Notes under the pieces: generated by a model | Database searches by the model: none | The model's input: only the letters and a program-made list of their open reading frames with translations | Told to the model about the DNA's origin: nothing | Shown here: positions 1 to 6,986 of the stretch, piece by piece | How the letters are laid out: every line of letters starts with the position of its first letter | Numbering within the stretch: position 1 is the first letter of the stretch | DNA from: Collinsella sp. | GTDB taxonomy: Bacteria; Actinomycetota; Coriobacteriia; Coriobacteriales; Coriobacteriaceae | Direction of reading: 5' to 3' | Assembly (NCBI GenBank): GCA_019425005.1 | Contig: JAHYYK010000007.1 | Coordinates: 1-52,780 of the forward strand | Length of the DNA stretch: 52,780 bases | Translations under genes and position numbers: made by a program

Positions 1-359
1 GCTTTGACTACACGAGCGTCTTTGCCTACTCGCAGGAGGAGGGCAGCCTGGCTGCCAAGATGGAGGGCCAGGTCGACGAAGAGGTCAAGCTCGAGCGCGC
101 CCAGGAGGCCATGGACCTGGCCGAGTCGCTCGGTTTTGCCGCCACCGCCGCACATGTGGGCGAGCGCGCCCAGGTGATCGTCGACGGCATCGAGGAGACC
201 GAGGACGGCGCCGAGCTGATCGGCCATGCTTGGTTCCAGGCGCCCGATTCCGATGGCGCGGTGCACTTGGACGCCAGCGAGGCGTCCGTGGGCGATATTC
301 TGACGGTCGAGTTTACCGATAGCTTCTGCTATGAGCTTATCGGCCATGTTGTGGAGTAG
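1..359 (+). CDS. rimO: Ribosomal protein S12 methylthiotransferase RimO, C-terminal part (5' end outside window)
   Basis: Only the last ~118 codons are present. The frame is open from base 3 and stops at TAG 357-359. RimO is a radical-SAM enzyme that methylthiolates an aspartate of ribosomal protein S12. The visible part starts at the end of the radical-SAM barrel (FDYTSVFAYSQEEGS is typical of RimO) and continues into a C-terminal TRAM RNA-binding domain (AQVIVDGIEE..., ending SFCYELIGHVVE). The iron-sulfur cysteines lie upstream of the window. pgsA begins 9 bases after the stop, so the two are probably co-transcribed. RimO rather than MiaB is favoured because a complete miaB lies at 6987. 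Confidence 0.88.
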   Translation, partial: FDYTSVFAYSQEEGSLAAKMEGQVDEEVKLERAQEAMDLAESLGFAATAAHVGERAQVIVDGIEETEDGAELIGHAWFQAPDSDGAVHLDASEASVGDILTVEFTDSFCYELIGHVVE

Positions 360-368
360 GAGAGCATC

Positions 369-1007
369 GTGGCAAACGAGAGCAATAAGGAACTGACGAG
401 TGTCTGGACGCCCGCCAATATCGTGACGTGTGTGCGCATCGTCTTTATCCCGGTGTTCATGATCGTGTCGGCGCTGTCTCACATGAGCGTTGCCGGTACG
501 GATTTGAGCACCTTCGACGGCCCGCTCGCCGCCGCAGCCTTCATTCTGTACGTCATCCTGTCGTGCACCGATAAAGTTGACGGCTATCTGGCGCGCTCGC
601 GCAACGAGATTACCGACTTCGGTAAATTCTTGGATCCCATCGCCGACAAGCTGCTCGTGTTCTCGGCCTTGCTGCTGTTCTTGGACTTTGGCGCCGTGTC
701 GGTTTGGTCCGTGTTCATCATCTTGTTCCGCGAGCTGTTGGTAAGCGCCCTGCGCATGGTTGCGAGTGCCGCCGGCGTGGTCGTTGCCGCCGATAAGCTT
801 GGCAAGTACAAGACGGCGACCACGATGGTCTCCATTTGCGGTTACCTGTGTGTCTTTGCGATGGCCGGCTTGCACCTTGGCCCGCTGGTGCTGACGAACG
901 GCATCTACTCGGTGTCGCGCTTCCTGTACGCCGTTGCCGTTGTCCTGACCGTTATCTCGGGCGCCCAATACTTCTGGAACTGCCGCAAGATCGTCTTTTC
1001 GGTCTAG
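369..1007 (+). CDS. pgsA: CDP-diacylglycerol--glycerol-3-phosphate 3-phosphatidyltransferase
   Basis: A 212-aa integral membrane enzyme predicted to make phosphatidylglycerol phosphate from CDP-diacylglycerol and glycerol-3-phosphate. The CDP-alcohol phosphotransferase signature DG-x2-AR-x8-G-x3-D-x3-D is intact (DGYLAR ... GKFLDPIAD, about residues 68-90), and several hydrophobic segments surround it. The start is a GTG at 369, just after the rimO stop, with GGAGAG upstream. The rimO-pgsA-cinA-recA order is common in Gram-positive bacteria. A second CDP-alcohol transferase lies at 21214-21918. This one is the better PgsA candidate because of its context. Confidence 0.93.
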   Translation: MANESNKELTSVWTPANIVTCVRIVFIPVFMIVSALSHMSVAGTDLSTFDGPLAAAAFILYVILSCTDKVDGYLARSRNEITDFGKFLDPIADKLLVFSALLLFLDFGAVSVWSVFIILFRELLVSALRMVASAAGVVVAADKLGKYKTATTMVSICGYLCVFAMAGLHLGPLVLTNGIYSVSRFLYAVAVVLTVISGAQYFWNCRKIVFSV

Positions 1008-1013
1008 GTCCTG

Positions 1014-1550
1014 GTGGGTATGACGGACTCTTTTGATCAGATTTCCGCACATAACGAGGAGCTGGCGCGTCATATTGTCGAGCGCGCGAGCGCTCGGGGC
1101 GTGACGGTTTCGACGGCTGAGTCGCTGACAGCGGGTATGATCGCCTCGACGATTGCCGATATCCCGGGCGCCTCGGCGGTGCTGCGTGGCGGTGCGGTGA
1201 CCTACTGCGATGAGATCAAGCATCGCGTTTTGGGTGTTGATCAGGAGACGCTCGACCGCTATACCGCGGTGTCGCATCAGACCGCGCGCGAGATGGCGGC
1301 GCGTTCGCTGGAGCTGTACCAGAGCGATATTGCAGTGAGCGCAACGGGTTATGCCGGCCCCGGCGGCGGCACTGAGGACGATCCGGCTGGCACTTTCTAT
1401 ATTGGCTGGGCGTATCGCGCGGCTGATGGGGAAGTGCCGGTCGTGGACTCTGTGCGCTGCCACTATGAGGGCGACCGTTCGTGTATTCGTGCCCATGCGG
1501 TCGCGGAGGCATTGGGACGCATTGCCCTTGTGCTTAACTCTATGGAATAG
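1014..1550 (+). CDS. CinA-family nicotinamide-nucleotide amidohydrolase (PncC domain only)
   Basis: A 178-aa protein that matches the C-terminal amidase domain of CinA and lacks the N-terminal molybdopterin-binding-like domain. The family deamidates NMN in pyridine-nucleotide recycling. Visible hallmarks are STAESLTAG near the N-terminus, the RGGAVTY segment and the glycine-rich SATGYAGPGGGT. The start may be GTG 1014, preceded by AGGT, or ATG 1020. It lies 6 bases after pgsA and is followed by a strong hairpin, so rimO-pgsA-cinA probably ends here and recA has its own promoter. Confidence 0.9.
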   Translation: MGMTDSFDQISAHNEELARHIVERASARGVTVSTAESLTAGMIASTIADIPGASAVLRGGAVTYCDEIKHRVLGVDQETLDRYTAVSHQTAREMAARSLELYQSDIAVSATGYAGPGGGTEDDPAGTFYIGWAYRAADGEVPVVDSVRCHYEGDRSCIRAHAVAEALGRIALVLNSME

Positions 1551-1557
1551 ACGTGTT

Positions 1558-1581
1558 TTAAGGGGCCTTCGGGCCCCTTAA
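1558..1581 (+). terminator. Hairpin terminator after cinA
   Basis: A perfect 10-bp stem TTAAGGGGCC / GGCCCCTTAA closes on a stable TTCG tetraloop 8 bases after the cinA stop. T residues precede it rather than forming a clear U-tract after it. It separates the pgsA operon from recA. Confidence 0.75.
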
Positions 1582-1678
1582 ATGTGGAGATAGGGACCCC
1601 TGACGAATTTAGCGTTTGCGCTGGTCATAGGTGTATTTTTGCCTTTCTTGTTCTTATTTGCCCCTTTGTGGTCAAGCA

Positions 1679-1716
1679 TTTGGTCAGTGTTTGGTCGGCG
1701 TTTGGTTGGGTTTTGG
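1679..1716 (+). repeat. Tandem 11-bp TTTGGTC repeats upstream of recA
   Basis: Successive units TTTGGTCAGTG (1679), TTTGGTCGGCG (1690), TTTGGTTGGG (1701) and a partial TTTTGG (1711) repeat with an 11-bp period. They lie upstream of the recA promoter. The gene-free stretch 1582-1748 otherwise holds nothing recognisable. Related units occur at 47849-47870 and 48127-48160. Helical phasing suggests cooperative protein binding sites or integrase arm-type sites, but this is inference. Confidence 0.6.
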
Positions 1717-1748
1717 AAAGACTGCCTGCATATGATTGGCCTGAACGG

Positions 1749-1777
1749 TTGACCACGAACAGCCGTTCGTTTATTAT
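1749..1777 (+). promoter_or_regulatory. recA promoter with LexA (SOS) box in the spacer
   Basis: The -35 TTGACC (1749-1754) and -10 TATTAT (1772-1777) are separated by exactly 17 bases. The spacer holds ACGAACAGCCGTTCGT (1755-1770), a perfect 6+6 palindrome of the GAAC-N4-GTTC LexA type. Bound LexA would occlude RNA polymerase directly. The -10 lies 30 bases before the recA ATG. Confidence 0.85.
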
Positions 1778-1807
1778 CGATGCAGGTTGTTAAGAGGAGG
1801 GCTATTC

Positions 1808-2956
1808 ATGGCCAAGAATTCAGGTCCCGTACGTACCGTTCATGCTCGCACGACGGGTAAAGAGCGCGATGAGATGATCGCCACCACCAAGGCCGAGATC
1901 GAGAAGAAGTTCGGTCAAGGCTCCATCATGAGGTATGGTGACGGCGGCCCCGAGCTTGAGGTTGAGGCCATCCCCACGGGCGCTCTGGCACTCGATGCCG
2001 CTCTGGGTATCGGCGGTGTGCCGCGCGGCCGTATCGTCGAGATTTACGGTCCTGAGTCCTCCGGTAAGACGACGCTTTCGCTCGAGATCCTGGCCGAAGC
2101 CCAGGCAATGGGTGGCGTGGTGGCATTTATCGATGCCGAGCACGCGCTCGATCCCACGTATGCCGCGCGCATTGGCGTGGATATCGACGAGGTACTGATT
2201 TCCCAGCCTGATACGGGTGAGCAGGCGCTCGAGATTGTTGACATGCTCGTGCGTTCCGGCGCCATCGATGCCATCGTCGTCGACTCCGTCGCCGCGCTGA
2301 CCCCGCGTGCCGAGATCGAGGGAGAGATCGGTGATACTACGGTCGGCCTTCAAGCCCGTCTGATGAGCCAGGCGCTCCGTAAGCTCGCCGGCTCGCTCGC
2401 CAAATCTAAAACGACCTGCATCTTCATTAACCAGCTGCGCGAGAAGATCGGCGTCATGTACGGCAACCCCGAGACCACGACGGGCGGCCGCGCCCTTAAG
2501 TTCTTCTCTTCGGTGCGTATCGACATTCGCCGCATCGACAGCATTAAGCTTAAGGATGAGGTTATCGGTAACCGCGTGCGCGCCAAGGTCGTTAAGAACA
2601 AGGTGGCAGCTCCGTTCCGTTCTGCTGAGTTCGACATCATGTACGGTACGGGCATCTCTAAGGAGGGCTCGATTCTGGACATGGCTGTCGAGTGCGGCAT
2701 TTGCAAGAAGATGGGCTCCTGGTTTGCCTATGGCGAGGACAAGCTCGGCAACGGTCGCGAGGCCGCCAAGGCGTTCCTGCGCGAACACCCCGATTGCGCC
2801 GACGAGATTGAGCATAAGGTCCGCCTTGCCTGCGGGCTTGAGTTTGACGACGATGCTCCGTCCGAGGTCGAGCTGACCGATCAGCCTGCGCCTGAGGAGT
2901 TTGACGAGCTTTACGCCATCGATGGTTCCGCCATGCTCGATGATGACGACGAGTAG
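1808..2956 (+). CDS. recA: Recombinase RecA
   Basis: A 382-aa cytoplasmic ATPase for homologous recombination and the co-protease that triggers LexA self-cleavage. The Walker A motif GPESSGKTT (residues 81-89), Walker B region IDAIVVDSVAAL, the QLREKIGVMYGNPETT segment and an acidic C-terminal tail (ending MLDDDDE) are visible. ATG 1808 is chosen because TAAGAGGAGG lies 8-17 bases upstream and the residues then match the usual RecA N-terminus; an earlier in-frame start at 1787 would precede the ribosome binding site. recX follows 11 bases after the stop. The promoter carries a perfect SOS box. Confidence 0.98.
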   Translation: MAKNSGPVRTVHARTTGKERDEMIATTKAEIEKKFGQGSIMRYGDGGPELEVEAIPTGALALDAALGIGGVPRGRIVEIYGPESSGKTTLSLEILAEAQAMGGVVAFIDAEHALDPTYAARIGVDIDEVLISQPDTGEQALEIVDMLVRSGAIDAIVVDSVAALTPRAEIEGEIGDTTVGLQARLMSQALRKLAGSLAKSKTTCIFINQLREKIGVMYGNPETTTGGRALKFFSSVRIDIRRIDSIKLKDEVIGNRVRAKVVKNKVAAPFRSAEFDIMYGTGISKEGSILDMAVECGICKKMGSWFAYGEDKLGNGREAAKAFLREHPDCADEIEHKVRLACGLEFDDDAPSEVELTDQPAPEEFDELYAIDGSAMLDDDDE

Positions 2957-2967
2957 CGGTTACGCTC

Positions 2968-3660
2968 ATGTCGTATACTGTGACCGAGGCCACGGTTGTC
3001 CTTCCCGATAAGAAGGCGGCCTCCTCGTTCTCGAGCGGGTATGCGTCCAAAAAGCCTTGCGCACATATCGATTGTGAGCTTGAGGGCGGTTTTGAGCGGT
3101 CCATTTGGATTCCCGTGCGGGTCGCGCGCTTGTATGTCAAAAATCGCCCCGATCTTCCCTGTGATTGGGATAACTTTCGTGAAGCGGTGCAGCTCATCGA
3201 GCGTAAATGTGCACTTACCATGGTGACCGAGATGCTATCGCGCCGCGACCATGCGACGGGTGAGGTCCGTGACAAGTTGGCACGCTACGGCTTTCGCCAG
3301 CCCGCGATCGATTTCGCCGTCGAGCGCGCCACCGAGTATCGCTTTTTAGACGAGAACCGCTTTTGCTCGTACTTTATCGAGGAACGCAAGCGGCGCGGTT
3401 GGGGACAGCGTAAAATCGAGACCGAGCTCAAGCGCCGTCATGTCGTGCTCGATGACATTCCCGGTTATCCCGAGGATTATTTTGCCGTCGAAGACGATTT
3501 GGCGCGTGCGTCAGCCCTGCTCGCCAAGCGGCGTGTTCCAGAGACGCGCGGATTCGAAAAACTGGTTCGGTTTTTGATGGGCAAGGGCTTCTCGTATCAC
3601 ATCGCCGCCGATGCCGTTAAGGCACGTCTCGATGCCGAACGTGAGGAATGTGCGGTTTAG
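2968..3660 (+). CDS. recX: Regulatory protein RecX
   Basis: A 230-aa modulator that binds RecA filaments and limits RecA activity. The three-helix RecX repeats are recognisable from about residue 85 onward (MLSRRDHATGEVRDKL, then RFLDENRFCSYFIEER and KRRGWGQRKIETELKRR). The first ~80 residues are a poorly conserved extension seen in many actinobacterial RecX proteins. It follows recA by 11 bases and is probably induced with it in the SOS response. The start at ATG 2968 has no strong Shine-Dalgarno sequence, so translational coupling to recA is likely. Confidence 0.9.
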   Translation: MSYTVTEATVVLPDKKAASSFSSGYASKKPCAHIDCELEGGFERSIWIPVRVARLYVKNRPDLPCDWDNFREAVQLIERKCALTMVTEMLSRRDHATGEVRDKLARYGFRQPAIDFAVERATEYRFLDENRFCSYFIEERKRRGWGQRKIETELKRRHVVLDDIPGYPEDYFAVEDDLARASALLAKRRVPETRGFEKLVRFLMGKGFSYHIAADAVKARLDAEREECAV

Positions 3661-3722
3661 GCGTATGCGTTTTGTGGCCCTGCCGTTCACCGCGTTTTAG
3701 CCGCCGTGCTGGGGCCATTTAT

Positions 3723-3751
3723 TTGACAGTTGTTGTGGTTCAACGTACGAT
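3723..3751 (+). promoter_or_regulatory. Probable sigma-70-type promoter for rny
   Basis: A consensus -35 TTGACA (3723-3728), a 17-base spacer and -10 TACGAT (3746-3751). It would give a ~160-base 5' leader before rny that contains the hairpin at 3857-3882. Confidence 0.72.
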
Positions 3752-3856
3752 AAACACTGTCATTTGCTTTGTGATATGTGCTCATCTGTGATGAGTTTGT
3801 TTGTATGTTTATCTGTATCCGACCCGCATAAGCTGCGCCCATATTACTCAAATGTC

Positions 3857-3882
3857 GCGAGCCGTTCGTAAGGACGGTTCGC
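3857..3882 (+). promoter_or_regulatory. Leader hairpin upstream of rny
   Basis: GCGAGCCGTTC and GGACGGTTCGC form an 11-bp stem (with G-U pairs) and a 4-base loop, 36 bases before the rny start and followed by TTTG. It could be an attenuator or a processing site for RNase Y itself. Its function is inferred. Confidence 0.5.
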
Positions 3883-3917
3883 TTTGTTGTGTAACGAATC
3901 CATAAAAAGGAGTGAGC

Positions 3918-5468
3918 ATGCCTATCATCGCAGCGCTCGTTGGCATCGTTTTGGGTGCCATCGCCGCCATTGCCTACATGCGCACCGCCAAGCAGGGTAG
4001 TCTTCACGAGGCCGACGAAAAAATCCAGTCGGCACACGCACAGGCTGAGTCCCTGATCGGTGATGCTAAGCGTCAGGCCGAGACCCTCAAAAAAGAGGCT
4101 CTGCTCGAGGCTAAAGAGGAGATCATCAAGAACAAGCAGGCCGCTGAGGCCGAGGACAAGCAGCGTAAGAACGAGATTCGTACGCTCGAGAACCGCGTGA
4201 TGCAGCGCGAGGAATCTCTCGATCGCCGCAACGACGCTCTCGACAAGCGCGAGCATCAGCTGTCCAGCCAGGCCGGTCAGGTCGAGAAGCGCTCCCGTGA
4301 GCTCGAGGAGCTCTGCGCAAAGCAGACCTCCGAGCTCGAGCGTATCGCCGACCTTACCCGCGAGGACGCGCACAAGGAGCTCCTTGATAAGGTTCGCGGC
4401 GAGGTCACCCACGAGGCCGCCACGATCATTCGCGAGTCCGAGCAGCAGGTTCGCGCCGAGTGCCACAAGACCGCCCAGGAGATTCTGTCTCTGGCGATTC
4501 AGCGCTGCGCTGCCGATCACACTGCCGAGGTCACCGTTACCTCCGTGCACATTCCCTCTGATGACCTCAAAGGCCGTATCATCGGTCGCGAGGGTCGCAA
4601 CATCCGGACCTTCGAGCAGGTTTCCGGCGTCAACCTCGTGATCGACGACACGCCCGAGACCGTCGTTCTTTCTAGCTTCGACCCGGTCCGTCGTGAGACC
4701 GCCCGCGTCGCCCTCGAGAACCTCATCGCCGACGGCCGCATTCACCCTGCCCGTATCGAGGAGATGTATCACAAGGCCGCTGACCTGGTTCAGCAGCGCG
4801 TGCGCGAGGCTGGCGAGCAGGCTGCCTTCGATACCGGCATCCACGATCTGCACCCCGAGATCGTCAAGACCCTTGGTGCCCTGCGCTACCGTACCTCGTT
4901 TGGTCAGAACGTGCTTCAGCATTCCCTCGAGGTCTCTGATCTGTGCGGCGTGATGGCTTCCGAGCTTGGCCTGGACGTTGTGACCGCCAAGCGCGCCGGC
5001 CTGCTTCATGACCTGGGCAAGGCAATCGACCACGACGTCGAGGGCCCGCATGCCGTCATCGGCGCCGAGCTTGCCCGCCGTTATGGCGAGAAGCCCGTTA
5101 TCGTCCACGCTATTGAGGCTCACCATGCCGATGTCGACCCCAACACGGTGCTCGATGTCCTGGTGCAGGCCGCCGATGCTGTCTCTGCCTCTCGCCCCGG
5201 TGCCCGTCGCGAGTCTGCCGAGAACTACATCAAGCGTCTTGAGAAGCTTGAGGAGATCGCCAACTCCCATGACGGCGTCGAACGTACCTATGCCATGCAG
5301 GCCGGTCGCGAGGTCCACGTCATGGTCCAGCCGGACAAGATCTCCGATGCCCAGTCCACGGTCCTGGCTCACGATATCGCCCATCAGATCGAGGAAGAGA
5401 TGGAGTATCCCGGTCAGGTGCGCGTCGTCGTGATTCGCGAGAGCCGCGCTGTCGATATCGCTAAATAA
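3918..5468 (+). CDS. rny: Ribonuclease Y
   Basis: A 516-aa membrane-anchored endoribonuclease that initiates mRNA decay. An N-terminal membrane helix (about residues 2-20) is followed by a long charged coiled coil (about 30-195), a KH RNA-binding domain containing GRIIGREGRNIR (about 205-270) and an HD hydrolase domain with LLHDLGKAID and the AHHAD motif (about 330-425). ATG 3918 is preceded by AAAAGGAG with a 5-base gap and places the membrane helix at the very N-terminus. The next gene starts one base after the stop. The rny...spoVS...miaB order recalls Bacillus. Confidence 0.97.
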   Translation: MPIIAALVGIVLGAIAAIAYMRTAKQGSLHEADEKIQSAHAQAESLIGDAKRQAETLKKEALLEAKEEIIKNKQAAEAEDKQRKNEIRTLENRVMQREESLDRRNDALDKREHQLSSQAGQVEKRSRELEELCAKQTSELERIADLTREDAHKELLDKVRGEVTHEAATIIRESEQQVRAECHKTAQEILSLAIQRCAADHTAEVTVTSVHIPSDDLKGRIIGREGRNIRTFEQVSGVNLVIDDTPETVVLSSFDPVRRETARVALENLIADGRIHPARIEEMYHKAADLVQQRVREAGEQAAFDTGIHDLHPEIVKTLGALRYRTSFGQNVLQHSLEVSDLCGVMASELGLDVVTAKRAGLLHDLGKAIDHDVEGPHAVIGAELARRYGEKPVIVHAIEAHHADVDPNTVLDVLVQAADAVSASRPGARRESAENYIKRLEKLEEIANSHDGVERTYAMQAGREVHVMVQPDKISDAQSTVLAHDIAHQIEEEMEYPGQVRVVVIRESRAVDIAK

Positions 5469-5469
5469 C

Positions 5470-6555
5470 ATGAGCGACGCGAACGAGCTCATCTCATTTA
5501 TCGCGTCGATGTCGGGGGAGGGCAACCTTCGCGTCGAGGAGAACCTTGGCGAGGGGTATGTCCGCCTCCGCGTTTCGGAGGCCGAGCGGCGCCAGGCTAA
5601 GCACGACATTCAGCATGTCGAGGACATCGTCATCGAAATGCTCCGTAATGCTCGCGATGCCGGCGCCGACAAGGTCTATCTCGCCACGACCAAGGAAGAT
5701 GGCGTCCGCACGCTTGTCTTTCTGGATAACGGTTCTGGCGTTCCGCAGGATATGCAAGAGCGAATCTTTGATGCCCGCGTTACCTCCAAGCTCGAGAGCA
5801 TGAAGATGGACCGTTGGGGCGTTCACGGTCGTGGCATGGCATTGTTTTCGATCAAGCAGAACACCGACGAGGCCCGTGTGGTCACGTCCGGTGTCGATCT
5901 TGGTTCAGCCTTCAAGGTGAGCGTTGCGGCTAACCGCCTCAGTGAGCGTGCCGATCAGTCCAGCTGGCCCCAGGCCGTCAAGGATGAGGACGGACGTTAT
6001 GTCTGTGCTCGCGGTCCGCATAATATTATTCGCGCTGCTTGTGAGTTTGCGCTCGAAGAGTTGCGTGGTTGCGATGTCTATCTTGGTTCTCCGTCTGAGA
6101 TTGCCGCGACCCTTTATGCTCAGGCGTCAAGCCGGCTCGATACGTCTCGTCTCCTGTTCATTGATGACGAGAGCGAGCTTCCGGTTGTCGATCGTTTAGG
6201 CCTTGCTTCTGATGCCGAGGACTTTATCCGTATCTGTTCGGGTTTGGGTCTTGAGATGTCCGAGCGCACGGCCCATCGCATTTTGGTAGGGCAGATTAAG
6301 CCCGTTCGCGGTGTGACCGCGCGTCTGCTGCGCGAGCGTGATTCGTCCTCGCGTGCGCCGGCTCCTGTCGATCTCGCGAAGGATCGTCGCGGGCTACGTA
6401 TTGCCAAGGATGACATTGCACAGTTTTCGCGTGCTGTGGAGCGCGACTTTAATGACCTTGCTGCCCGGTACTATCTCAACCTTTGCGGCGACCCAAAGAT
6501 TCGTGTTTCGCGTGATCGAATTACCGTGACCTTTGATCTTGCCAAAGAGGAATAG
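5470..6555 (+). CDS. GHKL-type ATP-binding protein of unknown role
   Basis: A 361-aa soluble protein with a Bergerat-fold (GHKL) ATP-binding domain. The N box (EMLRNARDAGAD, about residues 56-67), the G1 box DNGSGVP (86-92) and a glycine-rich lid GVHGRGMALF (117-126) are all present. The second half, about residues 190-361, resembles nothing I recognise. There is no histidine phosphoacceptor (H-box) region and no transmembrane segment, so it is not a conventional sensor kinase; a MutL/Hsp90-like or anti-sigma-like ATPase is possible. The ATG lies one base after the rny stop, which indicates translational coupling and a possible link to RNase Y or SpoVS function. Confidence 0.8.
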   Translation: MSDANELISFIASMSGEGNLRVEENLGEGYVRLRVSEAERRQAKHDIQHVEDIVIEMLRNARDAGADKVYLATTKEDGVRTLVFLDNGSGVPQDMQERIFDARVTSKLESMKMDRWGVHGRGMALFSIKQNTDEARVVTSGVDLGSAFKVSVAANRLSERADQSSWPQAVKDEDGRYVCARGPHNIIRAACEFALEELRGCDVYLGSPSEIAATLYAQASSRLDTSRLLFIDDESELPVVDRLGLASDAEDFIRICSGLGLEMSERTAHRILVGQIKPVRGVTARLLRERDSSSRAPAPVDLAKDRRGLRIAKDDIAQFSRAVERDFNDLAARYYLNLCGDPKIRVSRDRITVTFDLAKEE

Positions 6556-6561
6556 TGCCTT

Positions 6562-6579
6562 TACCGAGTCCACTCGGTA
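6562..6579 (+). promoter_or_regulatory. Palindrome upstream of spoVS
   Basis: TACCGAGT-CC-ACTCGGTA is an 8+8 perfect palindrome with a 2-base centre, next to a -10-like TACGAT (6579-6584). It could be an operator for a separate spoVS promoter. No protein is assigned. Confidence 0.4.
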
Positions 6580-6629
6580 CGATACAGTTATTGCAGTTAA
6601 AACGTACTTTTAAATGCAGGAGTTTCTTC

Positions 6630-6947
6630 ATGGATTGCCTGAAGGTATCAAGCAAATCATCGCCCGCGTCCGTTGCCGGCGCCATCGCCGGCATGGTCAA
6701 GGATGGTGTACCCGTCAACATCCAGTGTGTCGGCGCTGGTGCCGTCAACCAAGCCATTAAGGCCGTTGCTATCGCGCGCGGTTTTTTGATTCCAACCGGT
6801 TTTGATATTTCCTGCGCGCCCGTGTTCTCCGACATCCTCATTAACGGGGAGTCGCGCACGGCCATCCGCCTTTCTATCTACGTTCACCAGATCAATCGAG
6901 CTGCTATGGATAACGTCGTCATGGATGATGTTAAGCCTGTGGCATAG
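6630..6947 (+). CDS. spoVS: Stage V sporulation protein S homologue
   Basis: A 105-aa Alba-like protein that matches SpoVS closely (DCLKVSSKSSPASVAGAIAG at the start, SVYVHQ-like IYVHQINRA near the end). In Bacillus SpoVS affects sporulation and septation, but the family also occurs in organisms that do not form spores. ATG 6630 is preceded by GCAGGAG with a 7-base gap; longer in-frame starts have no ribosome site and do not match the family. It sits between rny/GHKL and miaB, the same neighbourhood as in Bacillus, which suggests an ancestral RNA- or nucleoid-related role rather than sporulation. Confidence 0.93.
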   Translation: MDCLKVSSKSSPASVAGAIAGMVKDGVPVNIQCVGAGAVNQAIKAVAIARGFLIPTGFDISCAPVFSDILINGESRTAIRLSIYVHQINRAAMDNVVMDDVKPVA

Positions 6948-6986
6948 CTTCTGCTTGCCTCGTTCCGCTCCCCATCGTTAGGACTT

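Larger units (their letters stand above)
3661..3917 (+). other. Gene-free recX-rny interval
   Basis: No supported gene is seen on either strand. It holds a weak TGGCCC/GGGCCA stem (3675-3680 with 3712-3717) followed by TTTATTT that may end recX transcription, then the rny promoter and a leader hairpin, listed separately. Confidence 0.5.

Noticed and set aside
1584..1793. A 69-codon frame between cinA and recA
   Set aside because: It overlaps the recA promoter and the phased repeats and has no ribosome site.
3687..5609. A 640-codon open frame antisense to rny, and similar long antisense frames opposite recA (1820-2815) and in the GC-rich module (22219-23109, 25352-27073)
   Set aside because: They lie opposite well-recognised genes, have low-complexity or no family-like content, and arise from GC-rich codon bias.
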